Below the pieces are notes generated by a model. It had not been told where the DNA came from. It did not search any database and was given only the letters and a program-made list of their open reading frames with translations. Source: Micromonospora purpureochromogenes (GTDB lineage Bacteria; Actinomycetota; Actinomycetes; Mycobacteriales; Micromonosporaceae). From it: a stretch of 64,000 nt of DNA. Made by a program: the position numbers and the translations under genes. The DNA lies in the NCBI RefSeq assembly GCF_900091515.1, contig NZ_LT607410.1, positions 62,001 through 126,000 of the forward strand. Direction: 5' to 3'. Positions 34,799 through 44,036 of this stretch are shown piece by piece; within the stretch, counting starts at the first letter, position 1; each line of letters opens with the position of its first letter.

Positions 34799-34804
34799 TA
34801 TAAA
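34799..34804 (+). promoter_or_regulatory. Candidate -10 element of the third M6 gene
   Basis: TATAAA in an AT-rich patch (34770-34810) of the 317-base gap between M6 genes, 132 bp before GTG 34936. No clear -35 at standard distance. The rest of the gap contains the previous terminator and a ribosome binding site. Confidence 0.3.
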
Positions 34805-34935
34805 TCGACGCGCTTGTCTTCCCACCCGTCACGGGAGTGTCTATCTTCACCATTGGTCCCATTGGCCGCACCAGTGGGACGTCTTCACCGGCCCGTACCC
34901 CCGTTGGGCCGGTTCCCTCACACCGGAGGTACCAC

Positions 34936-37428
34936 GTGCGCAAAGTCGCAGTGGGTCTGCTCGGGCTTTCGCTGACGGCGACGGGACTGGTGGCGGGCAC
35001 GACCGCCAGCGCCGCGCCGACGCCGAAGCTGCCAGCGTCCGCCCCGTCGGTCGCCGAGCCTGCCCAGGTCGACCACGATCTGCCCAACCCGCTGGAGGAA
35101 AAGCGGCGCGCGCTGCGCCAGGAGGGCCTCAGCAAGGTCCTCTCCGGCAAGGCCAAGCCGCAGCGGGTCAACGGCAGCACGGTCGTCAAGGTCGGCAAGA
35201 CCTCGACGAACGCCGCTGGCGAGAACACTGCCCGGGCGGCGTCCGCATCCGCCGGCCAGACCGACCAGTACGTCGAGCTGGAGCGGGAGCGCTCGGACCG
35301 GATCTTCGTGATCCTGGCCGAGTTCGGCAACGAGCGGCACCCGTCCTACCCGGACAAGGACATCGACCCGGACACCCCCGGGCCGTCCCGTTTCGACGGT
35401 CCGCTGCACAACGAGATCCCGGCGCCGAACCGGGCGGTGGACAACTCCACTGTCTGGCAGCCGGAGTACAGCCCGGAGCACTTCCGTCAGCTGTACTTCG
35501 GCACCAAGCAGGGTGACGAGTCGCTGAAGCAGTACTACGAGGCCCAGTCGTCCGGCCGCTACACGGTCGACGGCGAGGTCACCGACTGGGTCAAGGTCAA
35601 GTACAACGAGGCCCGCTACGGCCGGTCGAACGACCCGAAGGAAGACGACGACCCGACCGGTGACCCCGCGGTCTGCGGCGACACCACCTGCCCGAACACC
35701 TGGGCGCTGGTGCGGGACGCCGCCAACCAGTGGGTCGCCGACCAGAAGAAGCAGGGCCGGTCCGACGCCGAGATCGCGGCGGACGTCAAGTCGTTCGACC
35801 AGTGGGACCGGTACGACTTCGACGGCGACGCGAACTTCAACGAGCCGGACGGCTACCTCGACCACTTCCAGATCGTCCACTCCGGCGGCGACCAGGCCGA
35901 CGGCGACCCGTCCCAGGGTGAGGACGCCATCTGGAGCCACCGCTGGTACGCCTACGCCACCGACCAGGGCAGCACCGGTCCGGCGGACTTCCCGGCCGGC
36001 GGCACCCAGATCGGCAACACCGGCATCTGGATCGGCGACTACACGGTGCAGCCGGAGAACGGCGGCCGGAGCGTCTTCTACCACGAGTACGGTCACGACC
36101 TGGGCCTGCCGGACGACTACAACACCGGCGCCAGCGGCGACAACAGCGTCGAGCACTGGAGCCTGATGGCCCAGAGCCGGGTCAGCGCCAAGAACGACGC
36201 CGGCATCGGCGAGCGCGGCGCGGACCTCGGCGCCTGGAACAAGCTGCAGCTCGGCTGGCTGGACTACGAGACCGTGGTCCCGGCCAAGCAGGACCCGCAG
36301 ACGATCGACCTGGGCCCGTCGGAGTACAACACCGCCAAGGCCCAGGCCGCGGTGGTGGTGCTGCCGAAGCGGACCTACACCTTCAACAACGGCAAGCCGG
36401 CCGAGGGCACCAAGCAGTACTTCTCCGGCAACGACGACGACCTGAACAACACGATGACCCGGACGTTCGACTTCACCGGGAAGTCCAGCGCGTCGCTGTC
36501 GATGAAAACTCGGTACAACATCGAGACGAACTACGACTACATGTACTTCGAGGCGTCGCTCGACGGTGGCAAGAGCTGGACGGCCCTGCCGTTCCTGGTC
36601 AACGGCCAGCCGAAGACCGACAGCAACGGTCGTAACGCTCTCGACGGTGACTCGGACACCAACGGCGACGACGAGGCCGACTGGGTCGACCTCACCATCC
36701 CGATGGACGTGGCGGCGGGCAAGGTCGCGCAGTTCCGCTACCACTACATCACCGACGGCGGCGTCTCCTCCGGCGGCTTCTACGGTGACGCCGTCACCGT
36801 GACCGCCGACGGGCAGACGCTCCTCTCCGACGGCGCGGAGGCGGGCGCGGGCGACTGGGCCCTCAACGGCTTCAGCATCGTGGAGGAGACCTACACCCGC
36901 GACTTCGACAACTACTACATCGCGGCCAACCGGGTCCACGTCTCGTACGACCAGTACCTGAAGACCGGTCCGTACTTCTTCGGCTACGCGAACACCCGGC
37001 CGGACTACGTGGACCACTACTCGTACCAGCAGGGTCTGCTGATCACGTACTGGAACCTCCGGTACGCGGACAACAACACCATGCCGTACGACAAGCGGTT
37101 CAACCCGGGCGGTCACCCGGGTGAGGGTCGGAACCTGAACATCGACTCCCGCCCGAAGCCGCTGTACAACCTGACCGGGAACGCCTGGCGCGCCCGGGTC
37201 CAGATGTACGACGCGCCGTTCAGCCTGAAGAAGGCCGACTCGTTCACCCTCCACGTGAACAGCCAGCCCTCCTACATCCGTGGCCAGGCCGCTGCTCCGC
37301 TGTTCGACGACGGCAGGCAGTACTGGTTCGCGGAGCTGCCGAACCACGGCGTCAAGGTCCCGAACAACGGGGTCAAGATCAAGGTTCTCCAGCAGAGCGG
37401 CACCTCGATGAAGATCCGCATCTCCTGA
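34936..37428 (+). CDS. Secreted M6 metalloprotease (immune inhibitor A family), paralogue 3
   Basis: An 830-residue exported protease. Signal VRKVAVGLLGLSLTATGLVA, cleavage after TASAAP. The propeptide-like N-terminal region resembles that of paralogue 2 (NPLEEKRRALRQEGLSKVL). The zinc site is HEYGHDLGLPDDYN (His383, Glu384, His387), with a DFDGDANFNEPDG loop before it. A Cys pair in VCGDTTCP is absent from the other two. C-terminal jelly-roll domains are present (YMYFEASLDGGKSWTAL). GTG 34936 follows GGAGGTACCAC; the open frame runs 99 nt upstream, but without a signal-like start. Confidence 0.94.
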   Translation: MRKVAVGLLGLSLTATGLVAGTTASAAPTPKLPASAPSVAEPAQVDHDLPNPLEEKRRALRQEGLSKVLSGKAKPQRVNGSTVVKVGKTSTNAAGENTARAASASAGQTDQYVELERERSDRIFVILAEFGNERHPSYPDKDIDPDTPGPSRFDGPLHNEIPAPNRAVDNSTVWQPEYSPEHFRQLYFGTKQGDESLKQYYEAQSSGRYTVDGEVTDWVKVKYNEARYGRSNDPKEDDDPTGDPAVCGDTTCPNTWALVRDAANQWVADQKKQGRSDAEIAADVKSFDQWDRYDFDGDANFNEPDGYLDHFQIVHSGGDQADGDPSQGEDAIWSHRWYAYATDQGSTGPADFPAGGTQIGNTGIWIGDYTVQPENGGRSVFYHEYGHDLGLPDDYNTGASGDNSVEHWSLMAQSRVSAKNDAGIGERGADLGAWNKLQLGWLDYETVVPAKQDPQTIDLGPSEYNTAKAQAAVVVLPKRTYTFNNGKPAEGTKQYFSGNDDDLNNTMTRTFDFTGKSSASLSMKTRYNIETNYDYMYFEASLDGGKSWTALPFLVNGQPKTDSNGRNALDGDSDTNGDDEADWVDLTIPMDVAAGKVAQFRYHYITDGGVSSGGFYGDAVTVTADGQTLLSDGAEAGAGDWALNGFSIVEETYTRDFDNYYIAANRVHVSYDQYLKTGPYFFGYANTRPDYVDHYSYQQGLLITYWNLRYADNNTMPYDKRFNPGGHPGEGRNLNIDSRPKPLYNLTGNAWRARVQMYDAPFSLKKADSFTLHVNSQPSYIRGQAAAPLFDDGRQYWFAELPNHGVKVPNNGVKIKVLQQSGTSMKIRIS

Positions 37429-37451
37429 TCGAGGCGCCACCAGCACCACAC

Positions 37452-37482
37452 GATGCCCGGGCGGGTGACCCGCCCGGGCATC
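37452..37482 (+). terminator. Terminator of the third M6 protease gene
   Basis: Perfect 14-bp stem (37452-37465 with 37469-37482) with a three-base loop, followed by GCCCTTTCC. Very stable. Confidence 0.85.
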
Positions 37483-37527
37483 GCCCTTTCCGGGGAACCC
37501 CGACGGCCACCGGCGCGTCCCACCGGG

Positions 37528-38028
37528 GTGACACCTCGTACCGTGGCGTTGCCGGGCGCTCTCACGCTGGCGCTGCTCATCCCCCTCGCCGGCTGCGCCG
37601 GGAACGGAGGCGTCGTGTCCGACGATCGCGCGCCGAACGGCTCCCCGAGCTCCGCCCCGCCGGCGTCCCCGACGCCCGCCGAGTCCGGGACAGCCGCTCC
37701 CCCGAGCACGTCACCAGGGGCGCCGATGGCGCCGGCCGGTCGCCCCACCCCGCTGTCCGCCACCCCACCACCGACACCCGGTCGACCGGCCGGGCCGCCC
37801 AGGAAGCCCACCGACAACCGCCCGACCGACCTGATCGCCGGCCGGATCACCCGCGGCGGCGACGGGCCCTGCTACACCCTTGTCGACGAGAACGAACGCG
37901 AGTACGCGCTCCACGGGCCCGACGCGGGCGAGCTGACCGAGGGCAGCTTCGTCACTCTGCGGGTCTCACCGCGCACCGACACGGTCGACTGCGGGCCCGG
38001 CATTCCGATGCGGATCGTCACCGGCTGA
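37528..38028 (+). CDS. Putative lipoprotein with Pro/Ser-rich linker, 166 aa
   Basis: GTG 37528 opens VTPRTVALPGALTLALLIPL followed by AGCAGNGG, a lipobox LAGC with Cys near residue 23. A low-complexity Pro/Ser/Thr/Ala linker of about 70 residues follows, then a small C-terminal domain (LIAGRITRGGDGPCYTLVDE, EREYALHGPDAGELTEGSFV). This looks like a small beta-barrel (OB-like) with two Cys. Anchored outside the membrane; function unknown. The reading upstream of the GTG overlaps the preceding terminator and is discarded. Confidence 0.75.
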   Translation: MTPRTVALPGALTLALLIPLAGCAGNGGVVSDDRAPNGSPSSAPPASPTPAESGTAAPPSTSPGAPMAPAGRPTPLSATPPPTPGRPAGPPRKPTDNRPTDLIAGRITRGGDGPCYTLVDENEREYALHGPDAGELTEGSFVTLRVSPRTDTVDCGPGIPMRIVTG

Positions 38029-38097
38029 CCCGCCGGTCTGACCCGTCCGCCGACGGGCCCGGCGGTGCCCGTGGCACCGGGTCCTAGGCTGTGGCAC

Positions 38098-39030
38098 ATG
38101 ACCGAGCAGCGTGGCGGACCCGTCGACGAGTCCTGCGTCCTGACCGAGGGGCCGTGGACGCACCGGTTCGTCGGCGCGAACGGCAGCCGCTTCCACGTCG
38201 TCGAGGCTGGCGCCGGCCCGATGGTGCTGTTCCTGCACGGCTTTCCCGAGTACTGGTGGGCCTGGCACCAGGTGCTGCCGGCGGTCGCCGACGCCGGCTT
38301 CCGGGCAGTCGCCGTCGACCTGCGCGGCTACGGCGCCAGCGACAAGCCACCCCGGGGGTACGACGGCTACACCCTCGCCGCCGACGTCGCCGGACTGATC
38401 CGGGCCCTGGGCGAACGCTCCGCGACCGTGGTCGGCACCGGCGCCGGCGGCCTGATCGCCTGGACGGCGGCCTCGTTCCACCCCACCCTGGTTCGCCGGC
38501 TGGTGGTGCTCGGCGCACCGCACCCGCTGCGCCTGCGGGCCGCCATCTTCGCCGACCCGCGCGGCCAGTTCGCCGCGTCCACGCCCACCCTGAAGTTCCA
38601 GCTGCCCCGCTACGAGCACCTGCTGACCCGGGACGGCGGGGCCGCCGTCGAGGAGATGCTGCGCCGCTGGGGCGGCCCGCAGTGGACCCGGGGGCCGGAG
38701 TTCGACGCGTACGCGCGGTGCTGCCGGGAGGCGATCCAGATCCCACAGGCCGCGTTCTGCGCGCTGGAGGGCTACCGCTGGGCATTCCGGTCGGTGGTGC
38801 GGCTGCACGGCTACCGGTTCGTCCGGCTGATGCAGAAGCCGCTGGTGACCCCGACCCTGCAACTGCACGGGGCGCTGGACACCGCCTCGTTGCCGCGTAC
38901 CGCCCAGGGCTCCGGCCGGTATGTCACTGCCGAATACGAGTGGCGGCTGCTCGACGGGGTGGGGCACTTCCCGCACGTCGAGGCCCCGGAGACGGTGCTC
39001 GGCGAGATCCTCCGCTGGTCGAAGTCGTGA
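38098..39030 (+). CDS. Alpha/beta-hydrolase fold protein (epoxide hydrolase-like) lacking the usual nucleophile
   Basis: A 310-residue protein of the epoxide hydrolase/haloalkane dehalogenase branch. LFLHGFPEYWWAW (residues 44-56) is the HGFP oxyanion loop, and VAVDLRGYGASDKP (71-84) is typical. The nucleophile elbow reads VGTGAGGLIAW, where GxDxG or GxSxG is expected: Gly115 occupies the Asp/Ser position. The late His of GVGHFPHVEAPE is present. Catalysis by the normal mechanism is therefore doubtful. By position after acs it resembles ephE (Rv3670) of mycobacteria (from memory). ATG 38098. The next gene is convergent. Confidence 0.85.
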   Translation: MTEQRGGPVDESCVLTEGPWTHRFVGANGSRFHVVEAGAGPMVLFLHGFPEYWWAWHQVLPAVADAGFRAVAVDLRGYGASDKPPRGYDGYTLAADVAGLIRALGERSATVVGTGAGGLIAWTAASFHPTLVRRLVVLGAPHPLRLRAAIFADPRGQFAASTPTLKFQLPRYEHLLTRDGGAAVEEMLRRWGGPQWTRGPEFDAYARCCREAIQIPQAAFCALEGYRWAFRSVVRLHGYRFVRLMQKPLVTPTLQLHGALDTASLPRTAQGSGRYVTAEYEWRLLDGVGHFPHVEAPETVLGEILRWSKS

Positions 39031-39046
39031 CCGGGCGGGCGGTGGG

Positions 39047-39409
39047 TCAGACCCGCTGCTCGCGCAGGTCGGCCACCTCGCTGGCGGGTGCCCAGCCCTG
39101 GTAGACGCCGAAGTCGAAGACCTCCAGGCCCATCGCCTGCGCCACCGGCCAGCGCCCGCCGGTGTACTCCACCCGCAGCCAGCCGTCGTGCTCGCCGAGC
39201 ACCACGAACGGCTGCCCCTGCCAGGAGCAGGTGGTGCGCACGTACGCCAGGTCCTCCACCTCGCCGGCCGGGACCACCCGGACGTGCCGGCCGGGGCGTA
39301 CCTCCTCGAAGCCGTCGCCCGGTTCGGGCTGGTAGATGCGGACGTCGTCGCCGTCCGGGCTGGCCTGGTACTCCCGCCCGCGCCACCGGGCCACGTAACC
39401 GTCGCGCAT
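39047..39409 (-). CDS. Hypothetical protein coupled to the SseB-domain gene, 120 aa
   Basis: ATG 39409 overlaps the stop of the upstream SseB-domain gene (TGATG), so the two are translated together. The product is beta-rich and acidic (VRIYQPEPGDGFEEVRPGRH, GEHDGWLRVEYTGGRWPVA) with several Trp residues, and has no signal or membrane segment. Family not recognised. Its coupling suggests a partner of the T7SS-associated SseB-domain protein. Confidence 0.8.
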   Translation of the reverse strand: MRDGYVARWRGREYQASPDGDDVRIYQPEPGDGFEEVRPGRHVRVVPAGEVEDLAYVRTTCSWQGQPFVVLGEHDGWLRVEYTGGRWPVAQAMGLEVFDFGVYQGWAPASEVADLREQRV

Positions 39410-42400
39410 CACGGCTCACCCACCTGTCGCCAGAGCAGCGCGTCGGTGTCGAGCAGGGCGATCACCCGCTCGGTGCCGTCCGCGCCGATCCGCCACAGCT
39501 GCGCGCCGTGCGGCAGCCGGGCACTGTCCACCTTGAACTCTGCCACCACCTCGGTGCTGTCGCCCGGGGCGAAGCCGTTGCCCCGGAACGGCGGGCGCTC
39601 GATGACCCAGCCCTCCATCGCCCGCATGGCGGCCTCGCTCTGCCCGCCGTACGGGATCCGGTAGAGGCTCGGCCGGTACGCGGGCCAGCGCAGCACGTAG
39701 ATCCGGTCGGCGTCGCGCGCGAACGGCGAGTCCGGGTAGCCGAGCCCGAGCGCGTCGTGCAACTGCGCCGGGGTGTTGAGGTGCGCCAGCTCGTTGGCCC
39801 GGTGCACGAAACCGGAGACCCGGTCGTACCCACGCTCCAGGTAGTAGGCGAGCTGGCTCGGGGCCACCGCCTTCTGCATGCTCACCGGCCGGGTCGGGTC
39901 GGCGACCTGCGGGGCGTACCGGGGCCGGTCGGCCGGTTCCTCGACCGCGACCGCCGCCGGCTCGATCTCCGTCTCGTCACCGAGCCCCACCTCGGCCGCC
40001 CAGTTGGCGAGGCCGACGATCTGCTCGCCGGGCAGTTTCGCCCCGATCGGGCTGCCGGGGTTGACCGCGAAGGACCACACCTCGTCCGGCCAGCGCCGGA
40101 TCAGCTGCACGAACCGGACCTCGACGGTCTCCACCGGCTCGGGGCAGTGGTCGGCCAGCCGCTCCGGCGAGGTGTGCACCACCACGTACGTCTCGCCGTC
40201 GAGTTCCTCCGTACGCCACACGAAACCGGGCTCACCGGGACGGCTGCCGGGTGCCGATTCCGGTGCCACGGGTAGGAGCACCCGGGCCAGGAGCAGCGTG
40301 GAGAGGAAGGTGTCGGTGCTGCCGGAGCCGGCCGCGTCCAGCAGGTCCTCCTCGACCGAGTTGGCGGGCTGGAACGCCTCTGCCGCCTGAGCCGGAGTGA
40401 CGCGGCCGGCACCGCCGGCGGTCTCGCCCGGCGGGGTGTGCTCGGCGACGGACGGGCCGGCCGGGGTCGGCCCGGCGGGCGCGGCCTCGGCCGAGAGCGT
40501 CCTCTCCGGCGGGCCCTCGAAGGCCGGGGAGACGGGCGCGGCGGGAGACGGCACCGCCGCCTCGGGCCGTCCGCGAGAAGCCGGCGAGACGGGCGCGGTA
40601 GCGGACGACGCACCCTCGGGCCGGCCACCGAAAGCCGGCGACACCGGCGCGGTCGGGACCGCGAAGAGCGACTGCGCACGGTCGTCGGAAACCGGGGCGA
40701 GCGGCTCGGTGGGTTCCTCGTCGTCCGGAGCGGCCTGCGCCGCGGACCCGCCGCCCGGCACCGGAGCGATCGGCTCCGTCCGCTGCTCAGGAGCCGGGAA
40801 GACCGGCCGGGTGGGCTGCTCGGCAGCCGGGAAGACCGGTTCCGTCCGCTGCTCGGGAGGCGGAAAGGCCGTTTCCGTCCGCTGCTCGGGAGCCGCGAAG
40901 AGCGGCGAGGTGCGCTGCTCGGCAGCCGGGAAGACCGGTTCGGTGCGCTGCCCGGGGGCGGGGGAGATCGGCTCGGTGGGGTCGTCGGCGGACGGGGAGG
41001 GGAAGGCCGGGCGGGGGAAGGCGGTTGCCGCCGCGCCGGCGGCGGCGAACTGCCCGCCGCCGGCGGAGCCGTTCATGCTGCGGCTGTTGTCCAGGCCGGC
41101 GGTGGCCGGCGGGATCCGGTCCGGCGCCGGGGTGACGGGCAGGTCCCGGGACTCGATGACGGTGCCCTCGATGACGATGGGCGAGAAGCCGCGACGCGGC
41201 GCCGGCGGCCCGGAGACCGGCTCGGCGATCGACACCGGCAGCTCCTCGACCGGCGGGGGTGTGGGCCGCGCGGACGGGTCGGGTAGGCGCTGGGTCTGCT
41301 CCTCGGCCGGCGGCGCCGCGGGCGTGGGGTGCCGCCGCGGCAGCGCCTGGGTCGCCTCGGCGTCCGGCGCCGGCACCCGGAACGCCCGGGTGGGCTCCTC
41401 CGCCAACGGGTCCGGCCGCCGGTCCGCCGGCGCGGGCGGCGGCACCTGTCCGTCGGGCCGGTCGAACTGGAACGCCCTGGTCGGTTCCTCCCCCGGTCGT
41501 TCGGTCGCCGGGCGGCGCCGGGGGAAGGCCTGACCACCGAGCCCGGGCCGCGGCGGCGGAGCGGCCCGCTCACCGGTACGCAGCGGGTCCCGCGACGCGC
41601 GGGTCGAGGCACCCCGCTCGGCGGCCGGCTCGAAGAACGAGGTCCGGCCGTTGGGCGGGCCACCGTCCCCGGCGAGACGGGCACCCAGCCCCTCCCCGAG
41701 GAGCCGACGTCGGGGTGAGGTCATCCAGGGCGCGACGGGCGGCCGGGGCGACCCGTCGGGATCGGACGGTGGCGTGGCGGCCGGCCGGCCGTTGGCGGGG
41801 TCCGCCGGTGGTCGAGGCTCGCCGCCCGGGCGCGTCCCCCGGGCGACCGGCACGACGTCCGGGTACGACGCGGCCGCCGGCACCTCCGGGTACGACGCGG
41901 CGGCCGGCACCACCGGGTCCGTACCCGACGGGCGCGGCCGGTCCGGTTCCGGGCGGTACGGCGCGGCCGAGGGGCGGGCGGGGTGCGGCACCCGCGCCGG
42001 GGCCGGGCCGGCAGCGCCGGGGCGGGCAGCCGAGGCGTCCGGTCCGGCGCCGATGGCGGGCGTGGATGTCGGCGGCGCCACCGGGCGCGGCTGCGACCGG
42101 GCGTCCGGGGCGGGGTCCCGCGCCCCGGTCGCCGGGGCGGGGCCGGTGGGCTCGGCCTGACCGCGGGCCACCGACTCCACGCGCTCCAGGCGGGCGCGGG
42201 CACCCATGGTGCGACCGGGCAGGCGGACGTCGCCACGGGAGAGCTGGGAGACGAACCACGCCGGCAGGTAGCCCTCGATCGGCAGCCCCGGGTTGACGGC
42301 CAGCCACCACTCGTGGTTGGGCCAGGTGGCGGCGAGGTCGGCGTACGGGGCGCGGCGGCTCGGACCGGCCGTGGCACCGAGGCAGGCGCGCAGCGCGGCG

Positions 42401-42606
42401 GTGGAGGTGAAGGCCAGCACGTGCGTGCGGCCACCCGTGGTCCAGGTGCCCCAGCCCATCGGCGCCTCGCCGGCGAGGGCCTGCGCGGAGACCGGCAGGA
42501 GCAGCTCGGTGCCGGCCAGGATGCGGAAGTAAAGTTCCTGGTTGTTGGCGTGCAGCGCGTCGCGCATCGCCGTCTCGGCCTCGGTAGCCGGCTCCCAGTC
42601 GGTCAC
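39409..42606 (-). CDS. Large SseB-domain protein with disordered repeat region (type VII secretion-associated)
   Basis: A 1065-residue protein. Residues about 10-130 form an SseB N-terminal domain (NQELYFRILAGTELLLPVS, PNHEWWLAVNPGLPIEGYLP). A very long Pro/Ala/Arg/Thr-rich disordered region (about 135-735) includes six 11-residue repeats and many E/D-x-T motifs. A second SseB-like domain follows (about 745-875: TFLSTLLLARVLLPVAP, RWPDEVWSFAVNPGSPIG), then a C-terminal domain (YYLERGYDRVSGFVHRANEL). GTG 42606 is preferred over GTG 42612 because GGAGGAG then lies at proper distance. It is divergent from mycosin. Role: unknown partner of the ESX-like system. Confidence 0.85.
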   Translation of the reverse strand: MTDWEPATEAETAMRDALHANNQELYFRILAGTELLLPVSAQALAGEAPMGWGTWTTGGRTHVLAFTSTAALRACLGATAGPSRRAPYADLAATWPNHEWWLAVNPGLPIEGYLPAWFVSQLSRGDVRLPGRTMGARARLERVESVARGQAEPTGPAPATGARDPAPDARSQPRPVAPPTSTPAIGAGPDASAARPGAAGPAPARVPHPARPSAAPYRPEPDRPRPSGTDPVVPAAASYPEVPAAASYPDVVPVARGTRPGGEPRPPADPANGRPAATPPSDPDGSPRPPVAPWMTSPRRRLLGEGLGARLAGDGGPPNGRTSFFEPAAERGASTRASRDPLRTGERAAPPPRPGLGGQAFPRRRPATERPGEEPTRAFQFDRPDGQVPPPAPADRRPDPLAEEPTRAFRVPAPDAEATQALPRRHPTPAAPPAEEQTQRLPDPSARPTPPPVEELPVSIAEPVSGPPAPRRGFSPIVIEGTVIESRDLPVTPAPDRIPPATAGLDNSRSMNGSAGGGQFAAAGAAATAFPRPAFPSPSADDPTEPISPAPGQRTEPVFPAAEQRTSPLFAAPEQRTETAFPPPEQRTEPVFPAAEQPTRPVFPAPEQRTEPIAPVPGGGSAAQAAPDDEEPTEPLAPVSDDRAQSLFAVPTAPVSPAFGGRPEGASSATAPVSPASRGRPEAAVPSPAAPVSPAFEGPPERTLSAEAAPAGPTPAGPSVAEHTPPGETAGGAGRVTPAQAAEAFQPANSVEEDLLDAAGSGSTDTFLSTLLLARVLLPVAPESAPGSRPGEPGFVWRTEELDGETYVVVHTSPERLADHCPEPVETVEVRFVQLIRRWPDEVWSFAVNPGSPIGAKLPGEQIVGLANWAAEVGLGDETEIEPAAVAVEEPADRPRYAPQVADPTRPVSMQKAVAPSQLAYYLERGYDRVSGFVHRANELAHLNTPAQLHDALGLGYPDSPFARDADRIYVLRWPAYRPSLYRIPYGGQSEAAMRAMEGWVIERPPFRGNGFAPGDSTEVVAEFKVDSARLPHGAQLWRIGADGTERVIALLDTDALLWRQVGEP
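40777..40974. repeat. Six tandem 33-bp repeats in the SseB-domain gene
   Basis: Exactly 198 bp encode six 11-residue units of the form (E/S/R)PxFPAxEQRT. A second, less regular set of APVSPAF/GRPE units lies just downstream in the protein. Confidence 0.85.
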
Positions 42607-42746
42607 GGCCACCTCTCCTCCCGCTAACAGGCCACAGGCATCGCGTACAACCTACAAGGTACGAACAAGATCACAATGGGCTGACCGCGTGCCGTCGCGA
42701 GGCGATAACATCGCGTTCCGGAGTCGACACGATACGGAGGCGGTCG

Positions 42747-43970
42747 ATGTACCGGCCCAGCGCGCGGCCGACCTTCGCCGGCCTGGCGGCGGTCCTGCTG
42801 ACCGGCCTGCCGGCGCTCGCCGTGTCGTCGGCCACTCCCGCCCGGGCCGCCGCGCCGGCCTGCTCCGCCCCGCTCGCCCCGGCCCGCCCGGTCACCGGCG
42901 TCCCGTGGGCCCAGCGCCGGTACGCCCCGGAACGGCTGATCCCGCTGGCCACCGGCGCGGGAGTGACCGTCGCGGTGATCGACTCGGGGGTCGACCGGCG
43001 GCATCCGCAGCTGCGCGGCCGGGTGCTCGACGGCGCCGACTTCCTCGACCCGGGCGGCGACGGCAGCCGCGACTGCGCCGGTCACGGCACCGGGGTGGCC
43101 AGCATCATCGCGGCCGCGTCCGTGGACGGCATCGCCTTCCACGGGCTGGCACCGCGCGCCCGGATCCTGCCGGTACGGGTGAGCGAGCAGCAGGTGGTCG
43201 AGGGGCGGGAGTCGGGGCGCACGGTCGGCGCGGCGGACTTCGCCCGGGCCATCCGGTGGGCGGTGGACCACGACGCCGACGTGCTGAACCTCTCCGTCGT
43301 GCTGTACGCGGACAACCCGGCCGTCCGGGAGGCGGTGAGCTACGCGGTGCGCCGGGACGTGGTGGTGGTGGCCGCCGCCGGCAACCTGCACGACAACGGT
43401 GATCCCCGCCCGTACCCGGCCTCGTACGACGGGGTGCTCGGGGTGGGTGCGATCTCCCCGGACGGCACCCGCGCCGCCTTCTCCCAGGCGGGCTCCTACG
43501 TCGACCTGGTGGCGCCCGGCAGCGACGTGCTGATGGCCGCGCCGGAGCAGGGGCACCACCGGGCCGAGGGCACCAGCTACGCCACACCCTTCGTGGCCGC
43601 CACCGCGGCGCTGGTCCGGCAGTACCGGCCCGAGCTGAGCGCGGCGGAGGTGGTGCGGCGGATGGTCGGCACCGCCGACCCGGCGCCGGGCGACGGCCGG
43701 GGCGGGTACGGCGCGGGCGTGTTGAACCCGTACCGGGCGGTCACCGAGACCGGGGCGGCCGCGACGGCGGGGACACGCGGGGCGGCGGCCCTGCCGGCGG
43801 ACCGGCCCGATCCGGCGCTGCTGGCCCAGCGGGCGCGACGCGCGGCGGCGCGGGACCGGGCCCTGCTGGTCGCCGGGATCACCGGCGCGGCGGTGGCGGC
43901 GGCGGTGCTGCTGACCCTGGTGCTGCCGCGCGGCGCCGGGCGGGGCTGGCGCCCGGCCGGACCGGCCTGA
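42747..43970 (+). CDS. mycP: Type VII secretion-associated serine protease mycosin
   Basis: A 407-residue membrane-anchored subtilase. A signal peptide (to about residue 35) is followed by the S8 catalytic residues Asp79 (VAVIDSGVD), His113 (GHGTGVAS), Asn213 (AAAGN) and Ser277 (EGTSYATPF). A C-terminal transmembrane helix (LLVAGITGAAVAAAVLLTLV) comes near the end, with a short basic tail. Mycosins sit outside the membrane and process or stabilise ESX secretion machinery. ATG 42747 follows GGAGGCGGTCG. Divergent from the SseB-domain gene; the 140-bp gap must hold both promoters. Confidence 0.94.
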   Translation: MYRPSARPTFAGLAAVLLTGLPALAVSSATPARAAAPACSAPLAPARPVTGVPWAQRRYAPERLIPLATGAGVTVAVIDSGVDRRHPQLRGRVLDGADFLDPGGDGSRDCAGHGTGVASIIAAASVDGIAFHGLAPRARILPVRVSEQQVVEGRESGRTVGAADFARAIRWAVDHDADVLNLSVVLYADNPAVREAVSYAVRRDVVVVAAAGNLHDNGDPRPYPASYDGVLGVGAISPDGTRAAFSQAGSYVDLVAPGSDVLMAAPEQGHHRAEGTSYATPFVAATAALVRQYRPELSAAEVVRRMVGTADPAPGDGRGGYGAGVLNPYRAVTETGAAATAGTRGAAALPADRPDPALLAQRARRAAARDRALLVAGITGAAVAAAVLLTLVLPRGAGRGWRPAGPA

Positions 43971-43991
43971 CCCACCGATCGCGGCACGGCG

Positions 43992-44026
43992 ACGGCGGCG
44001 CCCACGGGGTGGTCGGGCGCCGCCGT
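43992..44026. terminator. Bidirectional terminator between mycP and the WXG100 genes
   Basis: Perfect 12-bp inverted repeat (43992-44003 with 44015-44026), 11-base loop, in the 66-bp gap between two convergent genes. Confidence 0.75.
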
Positions 44027-44036
44027 GCGGCCGGGC

